Shown here: positions 36,307-46,000 of the stretch, piece by piece | Layout: each line of letters opens with the position of its first letter | Position numbering within the stretch: position 1 is the stretch's first letter | NCBI RefSeq assembly: GCF_003633895.1 | Contig: NZ_RBID01000017.1 | Location: 36,507 to 100,506 of the forward strand | Direction: 5' to 3' | DNA length: 64,000 bases | DNA from: Vogesella indigofera | GTDB taxonomy: Bacteria; Pseudomonadota; Gammaproteobacteria; Burkholderiales; Chromobacteriaceae | Made by a program: the position numbers and the translations under genes | The notes under the pieces: model-generated | What the model was told of the DNA's origin: nothing | What the model saw: only the letters and a program-made list of their open reading frames with translations | The model's database searches: none

Positions 36307-36334
36307 AAAGGCCACTTGCTTGCAAGTGGCCTTT
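36307..36334 (+). terminator. Terminator-like hairpin after tRNA-Pro
   Basis: AAAGGCCACTTG (36307-36318) pairs with CAAGTGGCCTTT (36323-36334) across CTTG: a perfect 12-bp stem 11 bases past the tRNA. The T tail is within the stem end. Confidence 0.8.
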
Positions 36335-36387
36335 ATCATTTGTTCTCAATATCGCTTTCTCCGTCTCAGTCACCGGGAGCCGCCATC

Positions 36388-36792
36388 ATGATCGCCACGC
36401 CGTGTATCGGAGTCTGCTCCACCGCCGTTGGCGACGAGGTCTGCTTCGGCTGCGGCCGGAGTTTTGCCGAGGTCTCCAACTGGCTGGCGCTTGATGATGG
36501 TCAGCGTGCCGCCATCCAGGCGCAGCTGTCACGGCGCAAGGTCTGGCTGCAGATGGCGATGCAGAGCGGTGGCCGGCTGCAGGCGATCCTGCCGGCGCAG
36601 CAGCAGGCCACGCTGGCGCTGACGCCGTCGCTGCTGGTCACCCTAGGTTGGCCGCAGCAACGGCAGGGTCGCGGCTATGTGCCGCTGCTGACCCACGACG
36701 GCCGCAGCTATCTGCTGCCGGTATACCGCGATGACTGGCTGCGCCTGTTCTGGGACTGCCTGTTTGATGCCGACTGCGCGCCGTTGAACTGA
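36388..36792 (+). CDS. DUF1289 domain protein
   Basis: The 134-residue protein begins with the cysteine-rich DUF1289 module (TPCIGVCSTAVGDEVCFGCG; C6, C10, C19, C22), probably a small metal-binding knuckle. Relatives such as E. coli YdhL are short and uncharacterised. Here about 95 further residues follow without recognisable motifs. GGGAG precedes the ATG. The dispersed word occurs at 36647-36656, read as G-W-P-Q. It stands between tRNA-Pro and a methyltransferase gene; no function is assigned. Confidence 0.85.
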   Translation: MIATPCIGVCSTAVGDEVCFGCGRSFAEVSNWLALDDGQRAAIQAQLSRRKVWLQMAMQSGGRLQAILPAQQQATLALTPSLLVTLGWPQQRQGRGYVPLLTHDGRSYLLPVYRDDWLRLFWDCLFDADCAPLN

Positions 36793-36860
36793 GCGTTCCT
36801 TGTCTTCGCCTGCCGATCGGCGGCAAGATAGCGACTCGATCGGGAGCAGGGGGATGCCGC

Positions 36861-37472
36861 ATGGCGCAGGACAGCAGCTTGAGTTCATTCTGGGACAGCC
36901 GTTACCAGCAGCAGGTGACACCGTGGGAGAGCGGCCAGCTGCCGGCCGGGTTCGCCGCGCTGGTGCAGACGCTGCTGCCGCTGGCGCATTCGGTGTTGCT
37001 GCCCGGTTGCGGCAGCGGCTACGAGGTCGCCTACCTGCAGTGCCAGGGCTTACAGGTGGCCGCGATCGACTTCAGCGCCGAGGCGGTGGCGCGGGCGCGG
37101 GAGCAGCTCGGCCCGCTGGCGCCACTGGTGCGGCAGGCCGATTTTTTCAGTGACGAGGTCGACGGCAGCTGGGACTGGGTGTACGAGCGCGCCTTCCTGT
37201 GCGCGTTGCCGCCACCGCGCTGGCCGGCCTATGCCGAGAAAATGGCGCGGCTGGTGAAGCCGGGCGGTTATCTCGCCGGCTACTTCTTCTTGCGGCCAAC
37301 CTTGAAAGGTCCGCCCTTCGGCGCCGAGCTGACCCAGCTGCAGGCACTGTTCCAGCCCTGGTTCACCCTGCACCAGCAAACCCCGGTGAGCGGCTCCTTG
37401 CCGGTGTTCGCGCCGGACGAGTATTGGCTGTGCTGGCAGCGATCCGATGCACACTTGACGACGGTCATTTGA
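36861..37472 (+). CDS. Thiopurine S-methyltransferase-like SAM-dependent methyltransferase
   Basis: The 203-residue enzyme resembles bacterial TPMT-family methyltransferases. It starts SFWDSRYQQQVTPWESGQLP, has the SAM-binding motif I VLLPGCGSGYEV (about residues 45-56), the acidic residue closing strand 2 (AAIDFS) and the VYERAFLCALPPPRW segment (about 107-121) typical of the family. Members methylate thiols, selenium or tellurium compounds or halides; which applies here is unknown. It contains the dispersed word at 37291-37300 in a different frame (L-R-P-T-L). Confidence 0.87.
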   Translation: MAQDSSLSSFWDSRYQQQVTPWESGQLPAGFAALVQTLLPLAHSVLLPGCGSGYEVAYLQCQGLQVAAIDFSAEAVARAREQLGPLAPLVRQADFFSDEVDGSWDWVYERAFLCALPPPRWPAYAEKMARLVKPGGYLAGYFFLRPTLKGPPFGAELTQLQALFQPWFTLHQQTPVSGSLPVFAPDEYWLCWQRSDAHLTTVI

Positions 37473-37569
37473 TTTAAGATGGCCGCTGTATTTTTCTACA
37501 GAAACAGTGTAAAAACGACCGACAATAAGTGCAGATAGGCACGCGTGCTAGCAACAGGAGACATGAAGG

Positions 37570-39369
37570 ATGAATTGGTTCTGGCGGACTTATTACCTGA
37601 TGGAAAAATCGTTCTGGAACTCGCTGACCAAGAAACTGTGCAGCTTTTTCTTCATCAGCCTGTTTCAATTGATCCTGATTGCCTACGTTTACTTGGCACT
37701 GGACGACATCCGCCAGCTGGTCGGCGGCCAGGAGCTGACCGAACCGATCCGCCAGCAGATCTTCTCGTTGCTGGACAAGACCATGATCTGGTCGTTCGCC
37801 ATCTGGTGCGTGTCGTTGGTGTTCATTGCCTTCATGGTCTGGTATCTGCGCTTCCTGATCGTGCGGCCATTGCAGATGATCATCGCCATCTTCCACGAGA
37901 TCGGTGCCGGCGAGGGCGATCTGTCACGCGAGATCCCGACCATCACCTACGACGAGATCCGCGACCTGTCGCTGTCCTATAACGAATTCCTGAAGAAGAT
38001 GCGCGAGATCATCAGCAATGTGCGCATCATGACCATCCGCATCGCCATGGACTCCACCCGCACGCGCAAGAACATCGGCGAATCGCTGAGCAGTGCCAAG
38101 CAGCAGGCGGAGCTGGCCAGCCAGGTGCGCGATTCCAGCGACAAGACCACCGCCGGCATCAACCAGGTGTCGGCCGAAACGCAGTCGATTTCTACCACCA
38201 CCGTCGGCAACTTGGCGATGGCGCGCGAGTCCTACGCCGAGCTGCAGGACGCCGCAACGCGGATAGGCGAGATCAGCGGCCGCGTCGGTGCCTTCAACAC
38301 CACCGTGGTGGAGCTGAACAACCGCTCGGCCAGCATCAAGACCATCGTCGACCTGATCAAGGACATCTCGGAACAGACCAACCTGCTGGCGCTGAATGCG
38401 GCGATCGAGGCGGCACGCGCAGGCGAATCCGGTCGCGGTTTTGCGGTGGTGGCCGACGAGGTGCGCAAGCTGGCGGAGCGGGTGCGGGTAGCGACCGAGG
38501 AAATCTCCGGCAATATCGACGGCATGCTCAATCTGGTGTCGCACACCCAGGAGGCGACCGCGCGCATCAATACCGATACCGCGCAGGCGCTGGACGTGGT
38601 CAATCGTTCCTCGCAGCACTTCGGTCGCATGATGAGTGATTTTGAAAACATGGCCAGCGGCCTGACCGAAATCGCCGGCACCATGGAGCTGTTTGCCGGC
38701 ACCAACCTGCAGGTCAACCGCAATGTCTCGGAAATCCACGGCCTGAGCACGGTGGTGTCCACGCACCTGGCGCAGTCGGAAGACGTATCGGTGAAGCTGT
38801 CGGTGGCGGCGGAGCAGGTGCAGGAGCTGGTGTCGCGCTTCGTGATCGGCGAGGGCGAGCTGGATGCGGTGATCGGCGTTGCCCGGCACGCCCGCGATAA
38901 CCTGGCGGAAATGCTGGAGCGGGCGCAGGGCGAGGGCCTCAACATCTTTGACCAGCGCTACCAGCCAATTCCCGGCTCCAATCCGGCGAAATTCCATACC
39001 GCCTACGACGACAAGCTGGCACCGGCACTGCAGAAGATCTACGACCAGGTGGTGCAAAAGACCAATGGCGGCCGTTTCTGCCTGCTGGTCGATACCAACG
39101 GCTATGCGCCGACGCACAACAGCTTCTATTCCAAGCCGCTGACCGGCGATCTGCAGCAGGATCTGGTCGGCAGCCGCGACAAGCGCATCTTCAACGATCC
39201 GACCGGCATCAAGTCGGCGAAGAACACCCAGCCGTTCCTGCTGCAGACCTATATGCGCGACACCGGCGAGATCCTGTCGGAGATTGCGTTGCCGATCCGG
39301 CTCGCCGGCCGGCACTGGGGCGCGATCCGCGTCGGTTTCGACCCGTCGGCGCTGCTGCAGGCGGACTGA
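37570..39369 (+). CDS. Methyl-accepting chemotaxis protein with a C-terminal sensor-like domain
   Basis: This 599-residue receptor has two helices near the N-terminus (about 24-44 and 75-97) with only about 30 residues between them, so there is no room for a periplasmic sensor. HAMP-like sequence ([20 protein letters not shown]) and the signalling coiled coil follow, with the highly conserved hairpin tip [20 protein letters not shown] (about 267-286). After it, from about residue 470, comes an extra globular domain ([20 protein letters not shown], then [20 protein letters not shown]) that resembles a Cache or PAS-like fold. Sensing would therefore be cytoplasmic. No chemotaxis kinase genes are nearby. 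A bidirectional hairpin ends the gene. Confidence 0.9.
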   Translation: MNWFWRTYYLMEKSFWNSLTKKLCSFFFISLFQLILIAYVYLALDDIRQLVGGQELTEPIRQQIFSLLDKTMIWSFAIWCVSLVFIAFMVWYLRFLIVRPLQMIIAIFHEIGAGEGDLSREIPTITYDEIRDLSLSYNEFLKKMREIISNVRIMTIRIAMDSTRTRKNIGESLSSAKQQAELASQVRDSSDKTTAGINQVSAETQSISTTTVGNLAMARESYAELQDAATRIGEISGRVGAFNTTVVELNNRSASIKTIVDLIKDISEQTNLLALNAAIEAARAGESGRGFAVVADEVRKLAERVRVATEEISGNIDGMLNLVSHTQEATARINTDTAQALDVVNRSSQHFGRMMSDFENMASGLTEIAGTMELFAGTNLQVNRNVSEIHGLSTVVSTHLAQSEDVSVKLSVAAEQVQELVSRFVIGEGELDAVIGVARHARDNLAEMLERAQGEGLNIFDQRYQPIPGSNPAKFHTAYDDKLAPALQKIYDQVVQKTNGGRFCLLVDTNGYAPTHNSFYSKPLTGDLQQDLVGSRDKRIFNDPTGIKSAKNTQPFLLQTYMRDTGEILSEIALPIRLAGRHWGAIRVGFDPSALLQAD

Positions 39370-39382
39370 CACACTGCCCATG

Positions 39383-39420
39383 ACAAAACGCCCGGATCGT
39401 CACGATCCGGACGTTTTGTT
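39383..39420. terminator. Bidirectional intrinsic terminator between the chemoreceptor and DUF2325 genes
   Basis: ACAAAACG-C-CCGGATCG (39383-39399) pairs with CGATCCGG-A-CGTTTTGT (39403-39419), one mismatch, loop TCA. Runs of T flank it on both strands, serving the two convergent genes. Confidence 0.88.
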
Positions 39421-39438
39421 TGGCTGCGTGTTCCGGGC

Positions 39439-39771
39439 CTAGTGCTTGCGGTGGCAGGCATTGGGACAGCTGGCGCAGCGCTCGGACAGGCCGACACATT
39501 CCAGCGACTGCTTCAGCGAGCACACCGAGCGGCGGCAGGCGATGAAACGGATGTTCTCCTCGTTGGCCAGCTGGCGGAAGTGCTTCATCACGTTGTGGCC
39601 GAGGAAATCGGTGAACAGGATAAGCAAGTCGGTGCCTGCCGGCAGGCGGTCCACCTTGCGCTGGTGCGAGCTGTTGCGCCCGCTGAGGTGCTTGTTGATG
39701 GAAATACCGAAGTTGTCCAGTACGCCAGGAATATTGCCCAGTGTATCGGCGCCGACCAGCATTGCATTCAT
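39439..39771 (-). CDS. DUF2325 domain protein, candidate iron-regulated
   Basis: The 110-residue protein matches the DUF2325 family: it starts MNAMLVGADTLGNIPGVLDN, has a central LLILFTDFLGHNVMKHFRQL and ends with a cysteine-rich tail (CRRSVCSLKQSLECVGLSER, then CASCPNACHRKH). The function of the family is not known to me. The start at 39771 lies about 30-46 bases from a strong Fur-box-like site (39799-39817), so expression under low iron is likely. It converges with the chemoreceptor and lies 108 bases from ubiB on the same strand. Confidence 0.82.
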   Translation of the reverse strand: MNAMLVGADTLGNIPGVLDNFGISINKHLSGRNSSHQRKVDRLPAGTDLLILFTDFLGHNVMKHFRQLANEENIRFIACRRSVCSLKQSLECVGLSERCASCPNACHRKH

Positions 39772-39798
39772 GATGAGACCTTTCACTGTATTTCTAAC

Positions 39799-39817
39799 AA
39801 TGATATTTATTCTCATT
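39799..39817 (-). promoter_or_regulatory. Fur-box-like operator upstream of the DUF2325 gene
   Basis: The core TGATATT-T-ATTCTCA (39801-39815) matches the 7-1-7 Fur consensus TGATAAT-N-ATTATCA at 12 of 14 arm positions. It sits 30 bases before the minus-strand DUF2325 start in locally A+T-rich DNA. Fur binding is inferred. Confidence 0.6.
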
Positions 39818-39879
39818 TGCAAATGCAACTCAAAGTTGCATGGCCGGCGCCAACGTTGCATTTATGCCAAAGCAGTAGC

Positions 39880-41562
39880 CTAGAACTCCTTGCCGGCCAG
39901 CCAGATCGACCAGATCAGCCACAGGCTGTTGAAGAACGCCACCATGAAGCCGAGAAAGCCGAACAGCGGCAAGCCGAACAGCGTCGGGCCGCCATCCACC
40001 GTCATCACGATCGAGGAGCCGATGATCAGACAGCCGGTGACGATACCCATCGTCAGCCGGTTGACGCTCTTGTCCAGCTGGTGGCCGAACTGCTCCAGCC
40101 GCTTCAGGTCGAGATTGATGCGGAACTTGCCGTGCTTGATGTCGCGGCCGATGCGGATGATGTCGCGCGGCAGGCTGGCCAGCATGGCGAAGCCGTCGCT
40201 CAGCGTTTCGCGGCCGCGCTTGAGCAGTGCCTCCGGACGGTAGCGTTCGATGATCAGCTTGCGCACGAACGGGGTGAGGTGTTCCACCAGCTGGAACTGC
40301 GGCTCCAGCTGCCGGCCCAGTCCCTCCAGCGTGATCAGCGCCTTGAACAGCATCGCCATGTCCGCCGGCAGCAGGATGCCGTGGTTGCGGATCAGCGCCA
40401 TCAGGTCGTTGATCAGCTGCGACATGTTGAGGTCTTTCAGCACCACGTGATCGTACTGGAAGAAAATCTCGCCGATGTCCTCGGCAAACTGCTCCTCGTC
40501 CACCGGCACGCTGCCGGTCCAGCCTATCAGTACCCCCATCATCGCGTGCTCGTCGCGCTGCGCCATCGCCGCCAGCAGGTCGACGATCTCGTCGCGGCGA
40601 CGGTGCGACAGGCGGCCAACCATGCCGAAGTCGATGAAGGCGATGCGGTCTTCCGGCAGGAAGATGACGTTGCCGGGGTGCGGGTCGGCGTGGAAATAGC
40701 CGTTGAGCAGGATCATCTTCAGCACCGCGTCGGCGCCACGTCGCGCCAGCAGCGACGGATCCAGCCCTGCCGTCGGCAGCGCGCTGACCGGTGAGGCACT
40801 GAAACCGTCGATGAAGTCCTGCACGTTGACATCGGCACGGGTGTACTCCCAGTACACCTTGGGAATGCGGATATAGGGATCCTCGGCAAAGTCGCGGGCA
40901 AAGCGCTCCATATTGCGGGCTTCGGCGGCCAGATCCAGCTCGCGCTTCAGCGAGCGGGCAAACTGCGCCACGATGTCGGAAGGCATGAAACGGCGCGCGT
41001 CGGGGAACTCCAGCTCGATCAGATGGGCCAGATGCTCCAGGATGCGCAAGTCGGCATCGACTTTCTGCACGATGCCGGGGCGGCGCAGCTTGACCACCAC
41101 CTCGCTGCCGTCGTGCAGCGTGGCGCGGTGCACCTGCGCGATGGAGGCCGAACCGATCGGCACCATGTCGAAGCGGGCGAACAGCGTTTCCGGCGCCTCG
41201 CCCAGCACTTGTTGCAGGTAGGGCGCCAGCAGTGCCTCCGGTATCGGCGGCACGGTATTTTGCAGCTTTTCGAATTCATTGATCCATTCCGGCGCGAACA
41301 GGTCGACGCGGGTAGACAGGATCTGGCCCAGCTTGATGAAGGTGGGGCCCAGTTCCTCGAAGGCGAGGCGGACGCGGATGGGGGCGGGGATGGCGTCGGC
41401 GCTGTCCGGCAGGCGCAGGTTGAACCACTCGCCGGCCTTTTCCACCGCCGCCGGCAGCCGCAGGCGCTGCACGAATTCACCCAGTCCGTGCTTGAACAGC
41501 ACCGCGCTGATTTCGCGCAGGCGGGGCAAGTCGCGCATGGCTATCAATGTTTCTCTGAGCAT
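39880..41562 (-). CDS. ubiB: UbiB/ABC1 family atypical kinase for ubiquinone biosynthesis
   Basis: UbiB proteins are membrane-anchored atypical kinases/ATPases needed for ubiquinone synthesis. The 560-residue product (E. coli 546) has the family KxGQ motif in FIKLGQILSTRVDLF (about residues 75-89), the ATP-binding AQVHRATLHDGSEVVVKLRRP (about 142-162), NGYFHADPHPGN (about 285) and the DFG motif AFIDFGMVGRL (about 306-316). Two membrane helices end the protein (about 500-555). It is transcribed divergently from the NlpC/P60 gene. Other ubi genes are not present. Confidence 0.93.
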   Translation of the reverse strand: MLRETLIAMRDLPRLREISAVLFKHGLGEFVQRLRLPAAVEKAGEWFNLRLPDSADAIPAPIRVRLAFEELGPTFIKLGQILSTRVDLFAPEWINEFEKLQNTVPPIPEALLAPYLQQVLGEAPETLFARFDMVPIGSASIAQVHRATLHDGSEVVVKLRRPGIVQKVDADLRILEHLAHLIELEFPDARRFMPSDIVAQFARSLKRELDLAAEARNMERFARDFAEDPYIRIPKVYWEYTRADVNVQDFIDGFSASPVSALPTAGLDPSLLARRGADAVLKMILLNGYFHADPHPGNVIFLPEDRIAFIDFGMVGRLSHRRRDEIVDLLAAMAQRDEHAMMGVLIGWTGSVPVDEEQFAEDIGEIFFQYDHVVLKDLNMSQLINDLMALIRNHGILLPADMAMLFKALITLEGLGRQLEPQFQLVEHLTPFVRKLIIERYRPEALLKRGRETLSDGFAMLASLPRDIIRIGRDIKHGKFRINLDLKRLEQFGHQLDKSVNRLTMGIVTGCLIIGSSIVMTVDGGPTLFGLPLFGFLGFMVAFFNSLWLIWSIWLAGKEF

Positions 41563-41622
41563 TTTTTCTGACCCGTTATGACGGCTTTACAGTGCCGGTT
41601 CGCTTCGTTACAGTGCAAGCCT

Positions 41623-42402
41623 ATGAAATTGCATCTTCACCTGTTTGCCATCATTTTGGCCGGATTTATGTCGTTTGCCCATGCCGAACCGGAATCCGGG
41701 GTGGGCAACAAGCCGAATCTGGGTATTTTCGCCGATCCGATTGCCCAGTTTGCCGCGCCTGGCGAAGAAGCCGTGGGTGACCTGCTGCTGCAGGCGATGA
41801 GCCTGATGGGCGTGGCCTACCGTTTTGGCGGCAGCAGTCCGGAAACCGGCCTCGACTGTTCCGGTTTCATCCAGTACGTATTCCGCAAGTCCCTGCGCGT
41901 CAACCTGCCGCGCACTTCGGCCGAGATGGCGCGCGCCGGTCGCGTGATCGAGCGCGACGAGCTGGCGCCGGGTGATCTGGTGTTTTACAACACGCGCGGT
42001 TTCCAGTATTCCCACGTCGGCCTCTATCTGGGCGGCAACAAGTTCATCCATTCGCCCCGCACCGGCAAGTCGGTGGAGGTGGTCAACATGGCCAACAGCT
42101 ACTGGTCGCAGCGCTTCAACGGCGCCCGGCGGGTGAACCGTGGCGGTAGCGAGTGGAAAGAGCCGGTGACGGCGCGCGCGGCCGACAGGCCGCCAGCGGA
42201 GAAAAAGCTGGCCGAGAAGAAAGTGGCCGAGAAAAAAACTACCGACAAGAAGTCGGCCGACAAGCCGGCAGCGGAGAAGAAGGGCAGGAGCAGTACCCGC
42301 GCCGAACGGCGCAAGGTGGCGCGCGAGCAGGAAGCGGAGCGCAAGACCGCCAGTCGCAAGAAAAGCGAGCAGAACCCGCGCAAAAAGAAAAAACCGGACT
42401 GA
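41623..42402 (+). CDS. NlpC/P60 peptidoglycan endopeptidase with Lys/Glu-rich tail
   Basis: A signal peptide (MKLHLHLFAIILAGFMSFAHA) leads to an NlpC/P60 domain (about residues 50-165) that cleaves peptide stems in the cell wall. The catalytic cysteine is C79 in GLDCSGFIQYVF, with H131 in SHVGLYLGGNK and H143 in FIHSP. After about residue 187 the protein has a low-complexity tail of AEKK/DKK repeats ending in RKKKKPD. It is very basic and probably binds the wall or other polyanions. The ATG at 41623 begins the signal peptide. It is divergent from ubiB. Confidence 0.92.
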   Translation: MKLHLHLFAIILAGFMSFAHAEPESGVGNKPNLGIFADPIAQFAAPGEEAVGDLLLQAMSLMGVAYRFGGSSPETGLDCSGFIQYVFRKSLRVNLPRTSAEMARAGRVIERDELAPGDLVFYNTRGFQYSHVGLYLGGNKFIHSPRTGKSVEVVNMANSYWSQRFNGARRVNRGGSEWKEPVTARAADRPPAEKKLAEKKVAEKKTTDKKSADKPAAEKKGRSSTRAERRKVAREQEAERKTASRKKSEQNPRKKKKPD

Positions 42403-42445
42403 ACGGACGGAACATTTCGGGATGGCGACTATCCATTCCCTTTTT

Positions 42446-42480
42446 AGCTTGCAGCCCGGATTGCGGGCTGCAGGCTTTTT
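42446..42480 (+). terminator. Intrinsic terminator after the NlpC/P60 gene
   Basis: A 13-bp stem with one G-U pair (42446-42458 with 42464-42476, loop GATTG) runs into TTTT. Confidence 0.87.
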
Positions 42481-42498
42481 CAGCAAGGTAAAACGGTC

Positions 42499-42711
42499 AT
42501 GAGTTTGCAACTTCCCACCTGGTATGCCCCGGACGGCAGCGTGGTGTCCTGCACCGAGAAGATCAAGGTGATGACGGAAAATCTGCAGGAACTGGGCCAG
42601 ATGGCGCAGGACGCGTTCGAGGACGCCATCCTGATGGGCTGCGATGAACAGCAGGTGCGCGCGTTCCTGGTGGACATGATGCAGCGCCTGGAAAATCCCT
42701 ACCAATCCTGA
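42499..42711 (+). CDS. Small acidic protein of unknown function
   Basis: This 70-residue protein (MSLQLPTWYAPDGSVVSCTE to DMMQRLENPYQS) is acidic and probably helical, with no signal or membrane segment. AAGG precedes the ATG and codon usage agrees with the surrounding genes. It lies just before lolC (25 bases) on the same strand and could be the first gene of that operon. I do not recognise a family. Confidence 0.7.
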   Translation: MSLQLPTWYAPDGSVVSCTEKIKVMTENLQELGQMAQDAFEDAILMGCDEQQVRAFLVDMMQRLENPYQS

Positions 42712-42736
42712 GCCCCCAATTCTGAGCAAGGTATCG

Positions 42737-43984
42737 ATGTCTTTTCCTTTCGAGATGTTTGTCGGGCTGCGCTACCTGCGCGCGCGGCGTCGTAACGGTT
42801 TTATTTCCTTCATCTCGCTGATGTCGGTGCTGGGCATCGCGCTGGGGGTGGCCGCGCTGATCGTGGTGCTGTCGGTGATGAACGGCTTCCAGCAAGAGAT
42901 CCGCGGCCGCATGTTGTCGGTGGTGTCGCACGTCGAGGTCGGCAGCTACGACGGCCGCGTCGCCGGCTGGCCAACGTTGGCCGCAACACTGACGCAGCAG
43001 CCGCACGTGCTGGCCGCTGCGCCCTACGTCAATGCACAAGGCCTGCTGTCCAGCGGCGGTTCGGTCCGCGGCGCCATGGTGCGCGGCATCGTGCCGCAGC
43101 AGGAAGACAAGGTCATCGACCTCGGCCAGCAGATGCAGCGCGGCAAGCTGACCGATCTGCAGCCGGGCAAGTTCGGCATCCTGCTCGGTTACGAACTGGC
43201 GCGGGCGCTGGGGGTGGAGGTGGGCGACAAGGTGACGCTGATCACGCCGCAGGGCAATGTCACGCCAGCCGGCATGATGCCGCGCCTGAAGCAGTTCACT
43301 GTCACCGGCGTGTTCAAGATCGGCATGTTCGAGTACGACTCGTCGCTGGCGATGATCCACCTGCGCGACGCGCAGGTGCTGTTCCGCATGGGGCAGGACG
43401 TGTCCGGCGTGCGCCTGAAACTGGACGACCCGCTGCAGGCACCGCAGGTCAAGGCGGCGCTGAACGGCCAGCTGGCGGCCAACCAGGTGGCCAGCGACTG
43501 GACCGACATGAACAGCAACTACTTCCGCGCGGTGCAGATCGAGAAGCGCATGATGTTCATCATCCTGACCCTGATCGTGGCGGTGGCGGCGTTCAACCTG
43601 GTATCGACGCTGGTAATGGTGGTCACCGACAAGCAGGCCGACATCGCCATCCTGCGCACCCTGGGCGCCAGCCCGGCCAGCATCATGCAGATCTTCATGA
43701 TCCAGGGCTCGGTGGCCGGCGTGCTCGGCACCCTCAGCGGCGTCGCCGGCGGCCTGCTGCTGGCCTTCAACCTGGACGTGATCCTGCCGGCGATCGAAAG
43801 CGTGCTCGGCATGCGCCTGCTGTCCAGCGAGGTGTACCTGATCGACTACCTGCCGTCCGAGGTGCAGCTGTCGGACGTGGTCACCATCGCCGTCATTTCC
43901 CTGGTGTTGTCGCTGCTGGCAACGCTGTATCCAAGCTGGCGCGCGGCGCGTACCCGCCCGGCGGAGGCACTGCGTTATGAGTGA
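42737..43984 (+). CDS. lolC: Lipoprotein-releasing ABC transporter permease (single LolC/E-type subunit)
   Basis: This 415-residue membrane protein is a permease of the Lol system, which pulls mature lipoproteins off the inner membrane for delivery to LolA. It has the family start [20 protein letters not shown], a first helix ([19 protein letters not shown]), a large periplasmic domain (about 50-265), and three C-terminal helices. E. coli has two permeases, LolC and LolE, flanking LolD. Here only one permease gene is present before lolD, suggesting a LolF-like homodimer. The stop overlaps the lolD start. Confidence 0.93.
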   Translation: MSFPFEMFVGLRYLRARRRNGFISFISLMSVLGIALGVAALIVVLSVMNGFQQEIRGRMLSVVSHVEVGSYDGRVAGWPTLAATLTQQPHVLAAAPYVNAQGLLSSGGSVRGAMVRGIVPQQEDKVIDLGQQMQRGKLTDLQPGKFGILLGYELARALGVEVGDKVTLITPQGNVTPAGMMPRLKQFTVTGVFKIGMFEYDSSLAMIHLRDAQVLFRMGQDVSGVRLKLDDPLQAPQVKAALNGQLAANQVASDWTDMNSNYFRAVQIEKRMMFIILTLIVAVAAFNLVSTLVMVVTDKQADIAILRTLGASPASIMQIFMIQGSVAGVLGTLSGVAGGLLLAFNLDVILPAIESVLGMRLLSSEVYLIDYLPSEVQLSDVVTIAVISLVLSLLATLYPSWRAARTRPAEALRYE

Positions 43985-44675
43985 AGTCCTGTCCTGCCGC
44001 GATCTGGGGCGTGTCTACCGCGAGGGCGAGCTCGACGTCAGCGTGCTCGCCGGTATCAACCTGTCGGTGCAGCAAGGCGAGCGCCTGGCCATCGTCGGCG
44101 CCTCCGGCTCCGGCAAGAGTACCCTGCTGCATCTGCTGGGCGGGCTGGACCGCCCGACCAGCGGCGAGGTGCTGCTGATGGGGCAGGCGATCGGCAGCCT
44201 GTCCGAGCAGAAGCTGGGCGAGCTGCGCAACCGCAGCCTCGGCTTTGTCTACCAGTTCCACCACCTGCTGCCGGAATTCAGCGCGCTGGAAAACGTGATG
44301 ATGCCGCTGTTGATCCGGCGCACGCCGCGCCACGAAGCCGCGGCAGCGGCGCAGGCGATGCTGGCGCGCGTCGGTCTCGGCGCGCGGCTGCAGCACAAGC
44401 CGGGCGAGCTGTCCGGCGGCGAGCGACAGCGCGCGGCGATGGCGCGCGCGCTGGTGACCAATCCGGCCTGCCTGCTGGCCGACGAGCCGACCGGCAACCT
44501 TGACCGCGCCAATGCCGAGGCGGTGTTCGAGCTGATGCTGGAACTGAACCGCACGCTGGGCACCAGCCTGATCATCGTCACCCATGATCACGCGCTGGCA
44601 CACCGCGTCGGCAAGGTGCTGACCCTGACGCCGCAAGGCCTGAGCGTTGCGGCCAACCTTGAGCACGAAACATGA
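43977..44675 (+). CDS. lolD: Lipoprotein-releasing ABC transporter ATPase LolD
   Basis: LolD is the ATPase of the lipoprotein-release transporter. The 232-residue protein has Walker A GASGSGKS (residues 41-48), the Q-loop [15 protein letters not shown], signature LSGGERQR (about 144-151), Walker [12 protein letters not shown] and the switch histidine in VTHDH. The start overlaps the end of lolC by 8 bases and the stop overlaps mscS by 4 bases, so the three are coupled. The dispersed word is at 44648-44657. Confidence 0.97.
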   Translation: MSEVLSCRDLGRVYREGELDVSVLAGINLSVQQGERLAIVGASGSGKSTLLHLLGGLDRPTSGEVLLMGQAIGSLSEQKLGELRNRSLGFVYQFHHLLPEFSALENVMMPLLIRRTPRHEAAAAAQAMLARVGLGARLQHKPGELSGGERQRAAMARALVTNPACLLADEPTGNLDRANAEAVFELMLELNRTLGTSLIIVTHDHALAHRVGKVLTLTPQGLSVAANLEHET

Positions 44676-46000
44676 TCAATACCGTGAATGACATGCTGGA
44701 CGGCTGGACGCCGGGGGTCACCCTGCACCGGCTGGGCCAGGTGATCCAGGGCGAAACCGGCTGGCAGGAACTGCTGGTCGGCGTCGCCGCCTTGCTGTGC
44801 GCTTGGCTGTGGGCGCGTCAGCTGTACCGCCGCTATTTCCAGACCGCGCAGGCGCAGGAGTGGTCGTTCGGCAAATACCTGCTGTACCGGCTGGTGTATC
44901 CGCTGTCGGCGCAGTTGCTGACCCAGGCCCTGGCGCTGGGCTGGCAGCTGCTGCAGGGACAGTCGTCGGTGATCCTGATGCTGTCGGCGACGCTGTTGTT
45001 CTGGCTGTCGCTGATCCGGGTGCTGACCGCCATCGTGCGTCACGCGCTGCCGGAGGGCAAGGTGGAGCGCCACTCGGAACACCTGCTGGCGATGCTGCTG
45101 TGGCTGGCCTTTGCCGCGTGGGTGACCGGCATCGATACGCTGGCGCTGAGCTGGTTGGAGTCGGTGCGCTTCCGCGTCGGCAAGAACGAGCTGAACCTGC
45201 TGATGATCCTGTCGGCGCTGTTGTGGGTGTCGGTGATCCTGGTCGGCGCGCTGTGGGTCAGCAAGCTGATCGAGAAGCGGGTGATGAAGCTCGGCGACAT
45301 CGACATGAACCTGCGCTTCGTGATCAGCAAGCTGGCGCGCACGCTGCTGATCATCGGCGCGGTGATGGTGGCGCTGCCGATCGTCGGCATCGACCTTACC
45401 GTGCTGTCGGTATTCGGCGGCGCGCTGGGCGTCGGTCTCGGCTTCGGCTTGCAGAAGATCGCCAGCAACTACGTGTCCGGCTTCATCATCCTGCTCGACC
45501 GCTCCATCCGCATCGGCGACCGGCTGATGGTCGACGGCCGCGTCGGCTACGTCAGCAAGATCACCGCACGCTACGTGGTGCTGAAGGGGCTGGACGGCAG
45601 CGAGGTGCTGGTGCCGAACGAGGCGCTGATCGCCAACACTGTGATCAACCAGTCCTATACCGACAAGCAGATCTGGATCAGCATGCCGATCCAGGTCGCC
45701 TACGACACCGATCTGGAACTGGCGCAGCGCCTGCTGCGCGAAGCGGCCGAACACCCGCGGGTGATGACCGAGCCGGCGCCGAACGCCTTCGTCACCGCCT
45801 TTGCCGAGTCCGGCATCAATCTGGAAATCGGGCTGTGGGTGAAGGACCCGGAAAACGGCATCGCCGGTCTGCGTTCCGACATCAACCTGCGCATCTGGCA
45901 GCTGTTCAAGCAGCACCATGTGCAGATCCCGTATCCGCAACGCGAGTTGCGGGTGGTCAACCAGGCGGTGGTGGCACCACCGGTCGAGGCCAACGCATGA
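44672..46000 (+). CDS. Mechanosensitive channel of the MscS family
   Basis: The 442-residue protein has several N-terminal helices (about 30-210) and then the MscS core. The pore helix contains [20 protein letters not shown] (about residues 248-267), followed by the beta domain ([20 protein letters not shown]) and the alpha/beta vestibule. It is longer than MscS (286) because of extra N-terminal helices. Such channels open under osmotic downshock. It overlaps lolD at its start and the regulator gene at its end (ATGA in both cases), an uncommon association. Confidence 0.93.
   Translation: MINTVNDMLDGWTPGVTLHRLGQVIQGETGWQELLVGVAALLCAWLWARQLYRRYFQTAQAQEWSFGKYLLYRLVYPLSAQLLTQALALGWQLLQGQSSVILMLSATLLFWLSLIRVLTAIVRHALPEGKVERHSEHLLAMLLWLAFAAWVTGIDTLALSWLESVRFRVGKNELNLLMILSALLWVSVILVGALWVSKLIEKRVMKLGDIDMNLRFVISKLARTLLIIGAVMVALPIVGIDLTVLSVFGGALGVGLGFGLQKIASNYVSGFIILLDRSIRIGDRLMVDGRVGYVSKITARYVVLKGLDGSEVLVPNEALIANTVINQSYTDKQIWISMPIQVAYDTDLELAQRLLREAAEHPRVMTEPAPNAFVTAFAESGINLEIGLWVKDPENGIAGLRSDINLRIWQLFKQHHVQIPYPQRELRVVNQAVVAPPVEANA

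Noticed and set aside
42180-42402. Repetitive DNA in the NlpC/P60 tail considered as a CRISPR-like or satellite repeat
   Set aside because: Units are short, in frame and encode Lys/Glu repeats; there are no spacers.
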